A program made the translations under genes and the position numbers. Of a stretch of DNA of 32,378 nucleotides, positions 8,173 through 15,506 are shown one piece after another (the first letter of the stretch is position 1; each line of letters opens with the position of its first letter). Origin of the DNA: an uncultured Flavobacterium sp. (GTDB lineage Bacteria; Bacteroidota; Bacteroidia; Flavobacteriales; Flavobacteriaceae). The stretch is taken from the NCBI GenBank assembly GCA_946479395.1, contig CAMLFV010000004.1, positions 1-32,378 of the forward strand, given 5' to 3'. The notes under the pieces were generated by a model. The model was not told the origin of the DNA and made no database searches. It saw nothing but the letters and a program-made list of their open reading frames with translations.

Positions 8173-9186
8173 TTACTGTTTGTTGATATTGTTTAAAATA
8201 GTTTCAAAGTTTAGAACGGTTTGTTCTAAGGTATCGAACGATTTTCCTCCGGCTGCATTAATATGTCCGCCGCCATTGAAATAGCTACGAGCAAATTCGT
8301 TTACATCAAAATCGCCTTCAGATCTAAAAGAAATCTTAATCATTCCTTCTTCTTTATTTTCGATAAATATTGCCGCCAGATTAATTCCTTTTAAAGATAA
8401 TCCATAATTTACAATTCCTTCGGTATCGCCTTTCTGATAATCAAATTCGTTTAAATCGTCTTGAGAAAGAAATGTGTACGCCGTACTTTTTTCGGGCATT
8501 ACCTTTAAATGCTGTAGCGCTCTGCCCAATAATTGCAACTGATGGAACGATGCCGTGCTGAAAAGGGAATTATGCACTTTTGGATTGTCAACACCTAAAT
8601 CGATCAAAGTGGCAACCACGCGGTGTGTATCTCCGGTTGTTTTTACAAATTTGAAGGAACCAGAATCGGTTACAATTCCCGTATAGATGCAGGTTGCGAC
8701 ATCTTTGTTGATATATTGTGTAAGGTTTAATTCTTCTAAAAAGCGATACAATAATTCGCAGGTAGATCCGAAAGAAGTGTCAGAAACCGTTATTTTTGCA
8801 TACGCATCGGGCATTTGGTGATGATCGATCATTACAAACGGTTTACGCAATTTTTCTAAATACGATCCCATTTGATCGCCTGCACGGTGCAACGCATTAA
8901 AATCTAACGTAAAAACCAAATCGCTTCCTTGTAAAAAAGTTTTGCAGGCATCGAAGTTTTTTTCAAAAACCAAAACTCCTTCCGAAGCCGGAAGCCACGA
9001 AATAAATTCAGGAAATTCGTTTGGTGAAATTACTTTTACGGTATGGTTAAGCTGTATTAAAACATGGTAAAGACCTAAACAAGAACCTAATGCATCGCCA
9101 TCGGGGTTGCGGTGCGGAACAATTGTTATTTGTTTGGGCGTTTTTAAAAAATCGGTTAAAAATGCGCTATCGTTTGTATTCATCAT
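8173..9186 (-). CDS. DHH/DHHA1 phosphoesterase, NrnA-like (oligoribonuclease / pAp phosphatase)
   Basis: About 337 residues. The DHH domain shows HRNPDGDALGS (H25, D29, D31), a GSDLVFTLDFN strand and the naming DHHQMPD motif. The DHHA1 domain ends with GGGHINAAGG, the substrate-binding glycine motif. NrnA-type enzymes degrade nanoRNA and dephosphorylate 3'-phosphoadenosine 5'-phosphate in the cytoplasm using Mn2+. I chose the ATG at 9186 (a second ATG follows directly). An in-frame GTG at 9201 would place a -7-like box inside the gene. It heads the set nrnA-like / gldI / two PPIases, with a 1-base gap to gldI. Whether it is strictly NrnA or another DHH nuclease cannot be settled by eye. Confidence 0.87.
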   Translation of the reverse strand: MMNTNDSAFLTDFLKTPKQITIVPHRNPDGDALGSCLGLYHVLIQLNHTVKVISPNEFPEFISWLPASEGVLVFEKNFDACKTFLQGSDLVFTLDFNALHRAGDQMGSYLEKLRKPFVMIDHHQMPDAYAKITVSDTSFGSTCELLYRFLEELNLTQYINKDVATCIYTGIVTDSGSFKFVKTTGDTHRVVATLIDLGVDNPKVHNSLFSTASFHQLQLLGRALQHLKVMPEKSTAYTFLSQDDLNEFDYQKGDTEGIVNYGLSLKGINLAAIFIENKEEGMIKISFRSEGDFDVNEFARSYFNGGGHINAAGGKSFDTLEQTVLNFETILNNINKQ

Positions 9187-9190
9187 ACTG

Positions 9191-9198
9191 CGAAAATA
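9191..9198 (-). promoter_or_regulatory. Candidate -7 box of the nrnA-gldI transcript
   Basis: The minus strand reads TATTTTCG, one base from the Bacteroidota -7 motif TAnnTTTG, only 4 bases upstream of the ATG at 9186. The same variant octamer occurs upstream of ppiD at 28079-28086. No clear TTG -33 element was found. Confidence 0.4.
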
Positions 9199-9234
9199 CA
9201 CAAATTAGCATTTACTTTAAAAAGCTTTATAAAA

Positions 9235-9915
9235 TTATTGTGCTAAACTTTTTAATTCGTTCAGCTTTATAATTTTAATTCTTTTTGCTTTTAGCTCTAT
9301 AATCCCTTCTTTTTTTAATTCTGCCAATAATCGAATACAACTTTCGGTAGCAGTTCCTACCATACTTGCAATTTCTTCACGGCTAAGTTGCAGGCTTAAA
9401 AAACCTTCGGTATCGGTTCCCGCAGAATCTAAAACATTAAGCAAAGCTTGTGCTAAACGTTCTTTAACGGTTTTAGTGTTGTGGTTTAGTGCAAAATCGG
9501 TAGCGTAATTTAAGTTTTGGCAAACTTCTTTGGTAACTTCTTTTGAAAAATTTTTATTTTTATCGATAAATCCTAAGATTTCTGCTTTTGGAATAAAACA
9601 AACTTGCATGTCTTCAACAGCAACGGCGCTTAAAGTTGTTTTTTCTTCGGTAATAATTGCCGTTTGTCCTAGTAATTCTCCTTTGGTAACTAATTTTAAA
9701 ATGGAGTCTTTACCGTTCGATGACATTCTAACCAATTTACAAGTTCCTTCTTTAATACAATACACACCATTTACGGTATCGCCTTCGCTAAAAATAACGT
9801 CGCCCTTTTTTATAGTAAAACTGTCTTTGCATTGCGCTAAATGAATCAGTTCGTCTTTAGACAAAGCCTTTAACGAACTTAATTCTCTAACGATGCACTG
9901 CTCACACTTACCCAT
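9235..9915 (-). CDS. Crp/Fnr family transcriptional regulator (FNR-like)
   Basis: 226 residues: an N-terminal cyclic-nucleotide-binding-like beta roll (about 30-125), a dimer helix (about 125-160) and a winged helix-turn-helix (about 176-210; LSREEIASMVGTATESCIRL) whose E-x2-S-x2-R recognition pattern resembles FNR. The N-terminus has a CxxC (C4, C7) plus C29, with further Cys at 53, 59, 106, 132 and 193. This suggests, but does not prove, an oxygen- or redox-sensing Fe-S cluster. It is divergent from a CcoI-type ATPase, the usual bacteroidotal arrangement in which the regulator controls micro-aerobic respiration genes. A dyad in the shared intergenic region could be its operator. The start is the only sensible ATG and lies behind a good -7 box. 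Confidence 0.88.
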   Translation of the reverse strand: MGKCEQCIVRELSSLKALSKDELIHLAQCKDSFTIKKGDVIFSEGDTVNGVYCIKEGTCKLVRMSSNGKDSILKLVTKGELLGQTAIITEEKTTLSAVAVEDMQVCFIPKAEILGFIDKNKNFSKEVTKEVCQNLNYATDFALNHNTKTVKERLAQALLNVLDSAGTDTEGFLSLQLSREEIASMVGTATESCIRLLAELKKEGIIELKAKRIKIIKLNELKSLAQ

Positions 9916-9930
9916 TAAATTTAGTTTTTA

Positions 9931-9938
9931 CAAATATA
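9931..9938 (-). promoter_or_regulatory. -7 box of the crp/fnr-like gene
   Basis: The minus strand reads TATATTTG, an exact TAnnTTTG, 15 bases upstream of the start codon. No TTG lies at the usual 17-23 base spacing. A dyad at 9947-9960 sits just upstream instead, suggesting regulator-dependent control. Confidence 0.55.
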
Positions 9939-9946
9939 CGATTATT

Positions 9947-9977
9947 ATGACAATTATCATTTTTTTTGTCAATTGTG
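9947..9977. promoter_or_regulatory. Candidate FNR/CRP-type operator pair in crp-ccoI intergenic region
   Basis: ATGACAATTATCAT (9947-9960) is a near-palindrome resembling the FNR consensus TTGAT-N4-ATCAA in half-site spacing. Six bases later TTGTCAATTGTG (9966-9977) is a second, weaker dyad centred on CAATTG. Both lie within the 97 bases between divergent genes, one of which encodes an FNR-like regulator. Assignment is by position and symmetry only. Confidence 0.45.
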
Positions 9978-10012
9978 CTTCGGAATTTTGTAAAAGGTAT
10001 AAAGCAAAAAAA

Positions 10013-12382
10013 ATGTTGAATTGTTATCATTGCGGAAATGATATTGTTGAAAATGAGGTAATTGTTTTTAATGATAAGCATTTCTGTTGCAAAGGTTGCC
10101 AAACGGTTTACGATTTATTTTCGGAAAGTGGTTTAGGAACTTATTACGATTTTGAAAAAAATCCGGGGGCCGCACCAAAAGATGTTGCTTCTAAATATAA
10201 TTATCTAGATAATGCAGATATAGCCGATAAACTGCTCGATTTTAAAGAAGGATCCACGCAGATTGTCCGTTTATATATCCCGCATATTCATTGCAGTTCG
10301 TGTATCTGGATTTTAGAAAACCTAAATACTTTAAACCCTGCCGTAACTCATTCGCAGGTTGTGTTTTCGCAAAAAAAAGTAAGTATTACGTACAACAGTG
10401 AAAATATCTCATTGAAAAATTTGGTGTTGCTTTTGGCGTCAATCGGTTACGAACCATATATAAGTTTGGAACAATACGATGCAAAACCAAAGTTGATCGA
10501 TCGCAGTTTACTCTATAAAATTGGCGTAGCGTTTTTTGGTTTCGGAAACATTATGTTGCTTTCATTTCCCGAATATTTTAATGTGGAAGATGTTTGGATG
10601 CACCAATACCGTGATTTTTTCAGATATTTCAACATACTTTTGGCATTGCCCGTTTTTCTTTATTCAGCAACACCTTACTATAAATCGGCTTATCACAGTA
10701 TAAAAACCAAGGCGTATAATATTGATATTCCTATGGCATTGGGAATTATCGTAATGTTTGTGCGCAGTTTGGTGGATATCTTTTTTCAAGACGGAGCTGG
10801 ATTTTTAGACAGTATGTGCGGTTTGGTTTTCTTTATGCTTTCGGGCAAATTGATCCAACAGACAACCTATAATTTTTTATCGTTTGAACGAGATTATAAA
10901 TCATATTTCCCAATTGCTGTAACAAAAATAGATCAACAAAAAGAAGTTCCCATTCAGGTTTACGAGATCGAAAAAGGAAATCAATTATTAATTCGTAATG
11001 AAGAATTAATTCCTGTTGATGTCATTCTGCTATCTGATACCGCTTTTATCGATTACAGTTTTGTGACAGGTGAGGCTGTTCCGGTTGAGAAAAAATCGGG
11101 TGATAAAATTTATGCGGGTGGAAAACAGGTAGGTAACGCCGTGACTGTTGAGGCCATAAATACGGTTTCGCAAAGTTACCTGACGCAGTTGTGGAGTAAC
11201 GAGGTTTTTCAGAAAAAAGTTTCTCAAAAAATACAGACTATTACCGATAAAGCCAGCCATATTTTTACGCCGGCTTTGTTAACCATTGCTATTATCGGTT
11301 TTATCGTGTGGAGTTTTACAAGTTTTAACGATGCTTTTAATGTTTTAACCGCCGTTTTAATCGTTGCATGTCCGTGTGCATTGGCGTTAACCGCGCCTTA
11401 TACCTGGGGAAATGTGATTCGATTAATGGGAAAACGAAAGTTTTATTTGAAGAATACCGCCGTAATTGAACAGCTTTCTAAAGTTGATACGGTTGTTTTT
11501 GATAAAACAGGTACGTTGACATCAAACACAAACCAGCAGATTAAATACGTGGGCGATCCGCTTTCAAAAGATGATTTAACGGCTGTGAAAAATATCGTGC
11601 GTGGATCAAATCATCCGTTAAGTCGACGATTGTATCTGATTCTACCAGAAACATCAATCGAGAAACCGATGCATTATCAGGAAGTTGCTGGAAAAGGTAT
11701 CGAAGGATCTTTTAAGGATCAAACACTGAAAATTGGTTCGGCAAGTTGGGTAGGAGTGACCGATGTTTCAGAAATCAATCAGACCAAAGTTTATATCAGC
11801 ATAAATAATAAAGTCAAAGGTTTTTATGTGTTCGAAAACGAATACCGCGAAGGAATTAAAGAATTGTTTGATACGCTGAAAAACAGAAATTACAAATTGT
11901 ATGTGCTTTCGGGCGATAATAATGGCGAACAACGTATGTTGGAACGATTGGTTCCTGAAAATACCCGTTTAATTTTTAACCAAAAACCTGATGATAAACT
12001 GAATTTTATTAAAAATTTACAACTTACAAACCATAACGTACTAATGATTGGCGATGGTTTAAACGATGCCGGCGCGTTGGCTCAAAGTGATATAGGTATA
12101 TCGATTTCCGAAAACGTAAATGTTTTTACACCAGCCAGCGACGCTATTATCGATGCATCGGTTTTTACTAAACTGCCTTACTTTTTAAATTTTGCCAAAA
12201 ATGCCATGAAAACCATTAAAATGAGCTACTGGTTAGCTATTACTTATAATATTGTAGGGTTAAGTTTTGCTTTGTCTAACAATTTATCGCCATTGGTCGC
12301 TGCGATTATTATGCCGGTAAGTACTGCAACTATTATAAGTTTTGTAACGGTTATGAGTAATTATTTTGCGAGGAAGAAGTAA
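10013..12382 (+). CDS. ccoI: CcoI/FixI-type heavy-metal (copper) P1B-type ATPase
   Basis: 789 residues from the ATG at 10013. Earlier in-frame starts from 9893 would overlap the divergent regulator and add residues unlike the family. An N-terminal Cys-rich domain (C4-x2-C7 and CCxxC at 25-29) precedes an HMA-like domain with C94-x2-C97 (HCSSC). The membrane part carries the CPC metal site at C453-P454-C455. Cytoplasmic catalytic motifs are DKTGT with phospho-acceptor D497 and GDGLND at 680-685. The N-terminal Cys domain plus HMA architecture marks the CcoI/FixI group, which exports copper to the periplasm for cbb3 cytochrome oxidase assembly. Unusually, no ccoS, ccoN, ccoO or ccoP follows; the next gene is on the opposite strand. 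Confidence 0.9.
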   Translation: MLNCYHCGNDIVENEVIVFNDKHFCCKGCQTVYDLFSESGLGTYYDFEKNPGAAPKDVASKYNYLDNADIADKLLDFKEGSTQIVRLYIPHIHCSSCIWILENLNTLNPAVTHSQVVFSQKKVSITYNSENISLKNLVLLLASIGYEPYISLEQYDAKPKLIDRSLLYKIGVAFFGFGNIMLLSFPEYFNVEDVWMHQYRDFFRYFNILLALPVFLYSATPYYKSAYHSIKTKAYNIDIPMALGIIVMFVRSLVDIFFQDGAGFLDSMCGLVFFMLSGKLIQQTTYNFLSFERDYKSYFPIAVTKIDQQKEVPIQVYEIEKGNQLLIRNEELIPVDVILLSDTAFIDYSFVTGEAVPVEKKSGDKIYAGGKQVGNAVTVEAINTVSQSYLTQLWSNEVFQKKVSQKIQTITDKASHIFTPALLTIAIIGFIVWSFTSFNDAFNVLTAVLIVACPCALALTAPYTWGNVIRLMGKRKFYLKNTAVIEQLSKVDTVVFDKTGTLTSNTNQQIKYVGDPLSKDDLTAVKNIVRGSNHPLSRRLYLILPETSIEKPMHYQEVAGKGIEGSFKDQTLKIGSASWVGVTDVSEINQTKVYISINNKVKGFYVFENEYREGIKELFDTLKNRNYKLYVLSGDNNGEQRMLERLVPENTRLIFNQKPDDKLNFIKNLQLTNHNVLMIGDGLNDAGALAQSDIGISISENVNVFTPASDAIIDASVFTKLPYFLNFAKNAMKTIKMSYWLAITYNIVGLSFALSNNLSPLVAAIIMPVSTATIISFVTVMSNYFARKK

Positions 12383-12384
12383 GT

Positions 12385-12427
12385 AGTGTTTTGTGACACC
12401 TTTAAAAAGATACAATCACAAAACACT
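12385..12427. terminator. 12-bp perfect inverted repeat between converging genes
   Basis: AGTGTTTTGTGA (12385-12396) and its exact complement TCACAAAACACT (12416-12427) flank a 19-base loop. It begins 2 bases after the ccoI stop, and its far arm contains the last codons and stop of the DUF2797 gene. There is no strong U-tract, so it is either a bidirectional terminator or an mRNA 3'-end stabilising stem. Confidence 0.6.
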
Positions 12428-13213
12428 CACATTTACTTTATAACCTTCGTAGCTTCTAACATTAAAAACCGTTCCGTCTTCAAAAAGCAGATACTGTCCT
12501 TTAATACCGATCAATTTTCCTGAATAATTCGGAGTTTTATCTAAATTTAAACTGTTGCAGCTTGTAAGGTATTTTTCAACAGGATAATTCAATTCATAAA
12601 TTTCGTGATTGGTTTCTTTATAATAAGGAATAATTTCGGTAGGTAAAAACTGCTCGATATTCTTAACTGCCTCATTCAAATCAACATGTAAAATTTGATT
12701 TTGCAACATTTTTCGCCAGTTGGTTTTATCGGTATAATGGTTTTTCAAAGCAACTTCGGTAATTCCTGCCAAATATCTGTTTGGAACTTCAGTAACAGGA
12801 ATAGCAAACGATGCCCCTTGGTCAATCCATCTTGTTGGTACTTGCGTTTTTCTGGTAACACCAATCTTTAAATCACTCGCAACAGCTAAATAAACAATAT
12901 GTGGTTGCAACTGTACTTTTTGTTCATACGCTAAATCACGATCTTCAATACCCAAATGCGCAGTGCTTAATTCCGGACGCATGATCCAATCTCCGGCAGC
13001 GGCGCTTTTCATAAAACAATCATAGCAAAAACCTTGTCTAAAGATTTTTTTCTCTTTTTTGCAATTTAAACATTGATAGCCAATATACTGAATTTCAATT
13101 TGTTTGTTAATAACTTGATTCATATTAATAAACGCCTGTTCAAAAACCAGATAATATTGTATAGGATTTAAAAATTCGCTGTGCATTTTATTTAAAACTC
13201 CTTCGTATTGCAT
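12416..13213 (-). CDS. DUF2797 domain protein with Cys-rich zinc-ribbon-like motif
   Basis: 265 residues from the ATG at 13213. A longer in-frame start at 13300 would add an unrelated Cys/Asn-rich stretch and run into the divergent promoter region, so I reject it. Residues about 45-70 hold a CxxC ... CxxC pair (CLNCKKEKK ... FCYDCF) suited to zinc. A central segment has HIVYLAVASDLKIGVTRKTQ and RWIDQGA, which resembles a GIY-YIG-like nuclease core as seen in DUF2797 proteins (family resemblance from memory, not tested). No signal peptide, so cytoplasmic. Its function is unknown. It is divergent from the GH3-family adenylating enzyme and converges on ccoI, sharing the inverted repeat at its 3' end. 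Confidence 0.78.
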   Translation of the reverse strand: MQYEGVLNKMHSEFLNPIQYYLVFEQAFINMNQVINKQIEIQYIGYQCLNCKKEKKIFRQGFCYDCFMKSAAAGDWIMRPELSTAHLGIEDRDLAYEQKVQLQPHIVYLAVASDLKIGVTRKTQVPTRWIDQGASFAIPVTEVPNRYLAGITEVALKNHYTDKTNWRKMLQNQILHVDLNEAVKNIEQFLPTEIIPYYKETNHEIYELNYPVEKYLTSCNSLNLDKTPNYSGKLIGIKGQYLLFEDGTVFNVRSYEGYKVNVSVL

Positions 13214-13235
13214 TAGATTTTTTTTATTTTTGAAT

Positions 13236-13277
13236 GAATTGTAAAAGTACAAAGTAATAACAATATTTTGCATTTTA
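13236..13277 (+). promoter_or_regulatory. Possible promoter of the GH3-family gene
   Basis: On the plus strand a TTG is followed after about 21 bases by ATATTTTG, one base off TAnnTTTG, within the 80-base gap between divergent genes and upstream of the ATG at 13294. Weak, motif-based only. Confidence 0.3.
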
Positions 13278-13293
13278 GCGCAATTAAAAGCAC

Positions 13294-14808
13294 ATGGCAT
13301 TATCTATTATTAACTCTATTGTTTCGTGGATTTTAAAAAAACGTATTCATCAAATTGAATTGTTTATGAAATATCCGCACGAAGTACAAAACGAATTGCT
13401 GTTGAATTTAATTCAACGGGCAAAACATACCGAAATAGGGAAGAAGTACGATTTTTCATCTGTTTTAACCTATGAGCAGTTTGCAGACCGTGTTCCGGTT
13501 GCCGCTTACGAAGATGTAGAGCCACTGATTGAGCGTAGTCGTAAGGGCGAAACCAACATTTACTGGCCCGAACCTATCAGGTTTTTTGCAAAATCGAGCG
13601 GTACAACTAACGCAAAAAGTAAGTTTATTCCGGTAAGTTCCGATGCTTTAGAGAATTGTCATTACAAAGCAGGTAAGGACATGCTTTGTTTGTATTTGAA
13701 TAATAACGAAGAATCGCAGCTTTTCACTGGTAAAAGTTTACGTTTGGGCGGAAGTAAGCAGTTGTACGAAGACAACAATACCGTTTTTGGTGATTTGTCT
13801 GCCATATTGATCGATAATTTACCGTTGTGGGCTGAATTAGGATCAACACCTAGCAATAAAATTTCTTTAATGAACGAATGGACAGAAAAAATGAAAGCCA
13901 TTGTTAAAGAAACCAAAAACGAAAATGTTACCAGCTTGCTTGGTGTACCTTCGTGGTTGCTGGTTTTGTTGAATAATGTTTTACAAGATACGGGAAAGAA
14001 TAATTTACTGGAAATTTGGCCTAATGTAGAAGTTTATTTTCACGGAGGAATTAGTTTTGAACCGTATCGCGATCAATACAAAAAAATGTTTCCTAAAGAT
14101 TCGTTTCGTTTTTACGAAAATTACAACGCTTCCGAAGGATTTTTCGCCATTCAAGATCGAAATAATGCCGACGATATGTTGCTAATGTTGGATTATGGAA
14201 TTTTTTATGAATTTATTCCAATGGATACCTTTGGTACATCTAACCAAAAAACAGTATCTTTAGCGGGTGTTGAAATCAATAAAAGTTACGCCGTAGTAAT
14301 AACCACAAATTCAGGATTATGGCGTTATTTAATTGGCGATACCGTTCGTTTTACATCGTTAAGTCCGTATCGAATTAAAATTACGGGCAGAACAAAGCAT
14401 TATATTAATGTTTTTGGCGAAGAATTAATGATCGAAAATACCGATACAGCCATAGCAAAAACAGCGAAAGAGTTTAATGTTGATATTGTAGAATATACAG
14501 TAGCGCCTGTTTTCATGAAGGATAAAGAAAAAGGAGCACACGAATGGATGATTGAATTTAAAAAGAATCCCGATGATTTAATGGCTTTTACAAAAAGACT
14601 CGATGAAAACATACAGGGAATAAATTCCGATTACGAAGCCAAACGTTACAATAGCATGACCTTGAATGAATTGGTTTTGAATGTAGCACAACCGGATCTT
14701 TTTCATTTATGGTTAAGCAAAAAAGATAAATTGGGCGGACAAAATAAAATTCCACGATTATCAAATGATAGATGCTATCTAGAACAATTAAAAGAATTGA
14801 ATAATTAA
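13294..14808 (+). CDS. GH3 (auxin-responsive promoter) family acyl-adenylating enzyme
   Basis: 504 residues matching the GH3 family of the ANL superfamily (named after plant auxin-conjugating enzymes, not glycoside hydrolase 3). The phosphate-binding loop is at about 97-112 (FFAKSSGTTNAKSKFIPV). YFHGG, then FYENYNASEGFF, resemble the acyl-binding and adenylate motifs. GLWRYLIGDTVRFTSLSPYR contains the conserved Asp of the ATP ribose contact. By family it activates a carboxylic acid as an acyl-AMP and probably couples it to an amine or amino acid in the cytoplasm. Bacterial substrates are unknown in most cases. A 15-base gap to the next gene suggests a two-gene transcript ending at the terminator at 15271. 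Confidence 0.88.
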   Translation: MALSIINSIVSWILKKRIHQIELFMKYPHEVQNELLLNLIQRAKHTEIGKKYDFSSVLTYEQFADRVPVAAYEDVEPLIERSRKGETNIYWPEPIRFFAKSSGTTNAKSKFIPVSSDALENCHYKAGKDMLCLYLNNNEESQLFTGKSLRLGGSKQLYEDNNTVFGDLSAILIDNLPLWAELGSTPSNKISLMNEWTEKMKAIVKETKNENVTSLLGVPSWLLVLLNNVLQDTGKNNLLEIWPNVEVYFHGGISFEPYRDQYKKMFPKDSFRFYENYNASEGFFAIQDRNNADDMLLMLDYGIFYEFIPMDTFGTSNQKTVSLAGVEINKSYAVVITTNSGLWRYLIGDTVRFTSLSPYRIKITGRTKHYINVFGEELMIENTDTAIAKTAKEFNVDIVEYTVAPVFMKDKEKGAHEWMIEFKKNPDDLMAFTKRLDENIQGINSDYEAKRYNSMTLNELVLNVAQPDLFHLWLSKKDKLGGQNKIPRLSNDRCYLEQLKELNN

Positions 14809-14823
14809 TATCAAATAAATAAT

Positions 14824-15267
14824 ATGAATGAACAACCGGTAAATATTAATTTCAGATTAATTAATATTACAACAGAAGATTTTAAAGTAAATGAAGTTGA
14901 TACAGAAAACGGAACTTTAGACTTAAATTTTGATTTTCAGTTTGGCGTTAATAATGACAAAAAGTTTGTAAAAACAATTGCTAAATTCAAGTTTTTATTA
15001 GACAAAGTTGAGGTTATTGATGTAGCTGTTTCTTGTGAATTTGAATTTGAACCTGCAGGATGGGAATTCTTCGTTAAAGGCGAGCAATTAATTTTACCTA
15101 AAGGCTTGTTACAAGAATTGGCAATGTTTACAATGAATACAACACGCGGAGTATTACATACTAAAACAGAAGGTCACAAATACAACCGCTTGTTTATTCC
15201 AATGATTGGAGGCGAATTTATTAAGCAAGATTTGGCAATACCGTTAAACCCAACAACGGTTAACTAA
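14824..15267 (+). CDS. SecB-like small protein (putative)
   Basis: 147 residues without signal peptide or membrane segment. The first two-thirds looks all-beta with alternating hydrophobic and charged residues (for example KFKFLLDKVEVIDVAVSCEF). It is followed by a helix and LAMFTMNTTRGVLHTKTEG, then LFIPMIGG. This order (N-terminal strands, a helix, then a T-RG segment and an I-P motif) resembles the SecB fold and SecB-like proteins of Bacteroidota. A chaperone role is inferred, not shown. It lies 15 bases after the GH3-family enzyme and is followed at once by a terminator, so the two are probably co-expressed. Confidence 0.6.
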   Translation: MNEQPVNINFRLINITTEDFKVNEVDTENGTLDLNFDFQFGVNNDKKFVKTIAKFKFLLDKVEVIDVAVSCEFEFEPAGWEFFVKGEQLILPKGLLQELAMFTMNTTRGVLHTKTEGHKYNRLFIPMIGGEFIKQDLAIPLNPTTVN

Positions 15268-15270
15268 TAA

Positions 15271-15305
15271 AAAAGGATGTTTCAATTGAGAAGCATCCTT
15301 TTTTA
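15271..15305 (+). terminator. Intrinsic terminator after the SecB-like gene
   Basis: A 9-bp stem (AAAAGGATG / CATCCTTTT) with a 14-base loop and following T-run, 3 bases after the stop codon. Confidence 0.75.
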
Positions 15306-15370
15306 TTTGATTTTATTTAATGATTGATTTTAAAACCTTAATTTCTATAATCTTTATAGTTATTTTTTTC

Positions 15371-15408
15371 TGTGATTTGAACGAAATGAAATGGAGTGAA
15401 GAATCTTT
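15371..15408 (-). repeat. Degenerate copy of a common intergenic 'gattcttcac...' repeat
   Basis: On the minus strand the segment reads roughly AGATTCTTCACTCC, ATTTCATTTCGTTC and then AATCACA. This resembles a short dispersed element often seen between genes in bacterial genomes (AGATTCTTCAC...CGTTCAGAATGAC type). Only one copy is in the window. Identification is from memory of that element. The rest of the 239-base gap 15268-15506 holds only the two terminators. Confidence 0.35.
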
Positions 15409-15455
15409 AAAAAGATAAATCTTAGACAGGTTTCATAATCAAAATTTAATTCAAC

Positions 15456-15480
15456 AAAAAAGCCTTGCAATGCAAGGCTT
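15456..15480 (-). terminator. Intrinsic terminator of the small lipoprotein gene
   Basis: AAGCCTTGCA and TGCAAGGCTT form a long stem around a minimal loop, followed on the minus strand by a T-run, 27 bases beyond the lipoprotein stop. Confidence 0.75.
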
Positions 15481-15506
15481 AATTAGTTTTCTATCTTAAC
15501 TAGAAA

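Noticed and set aside
9893..10012. N-terminal extension of ccoI overlapping the divergent regulator
   Set aside because: The added residues are not family-like, cover the operator region, and the ATG at 10013 begins the conserved Cys domain.
13214..13300. N-terminal extension of the DUF2797 protein
   Set aside because: It overlaps the start of the divergent GH3-family gene and adds no recognisable sequence.
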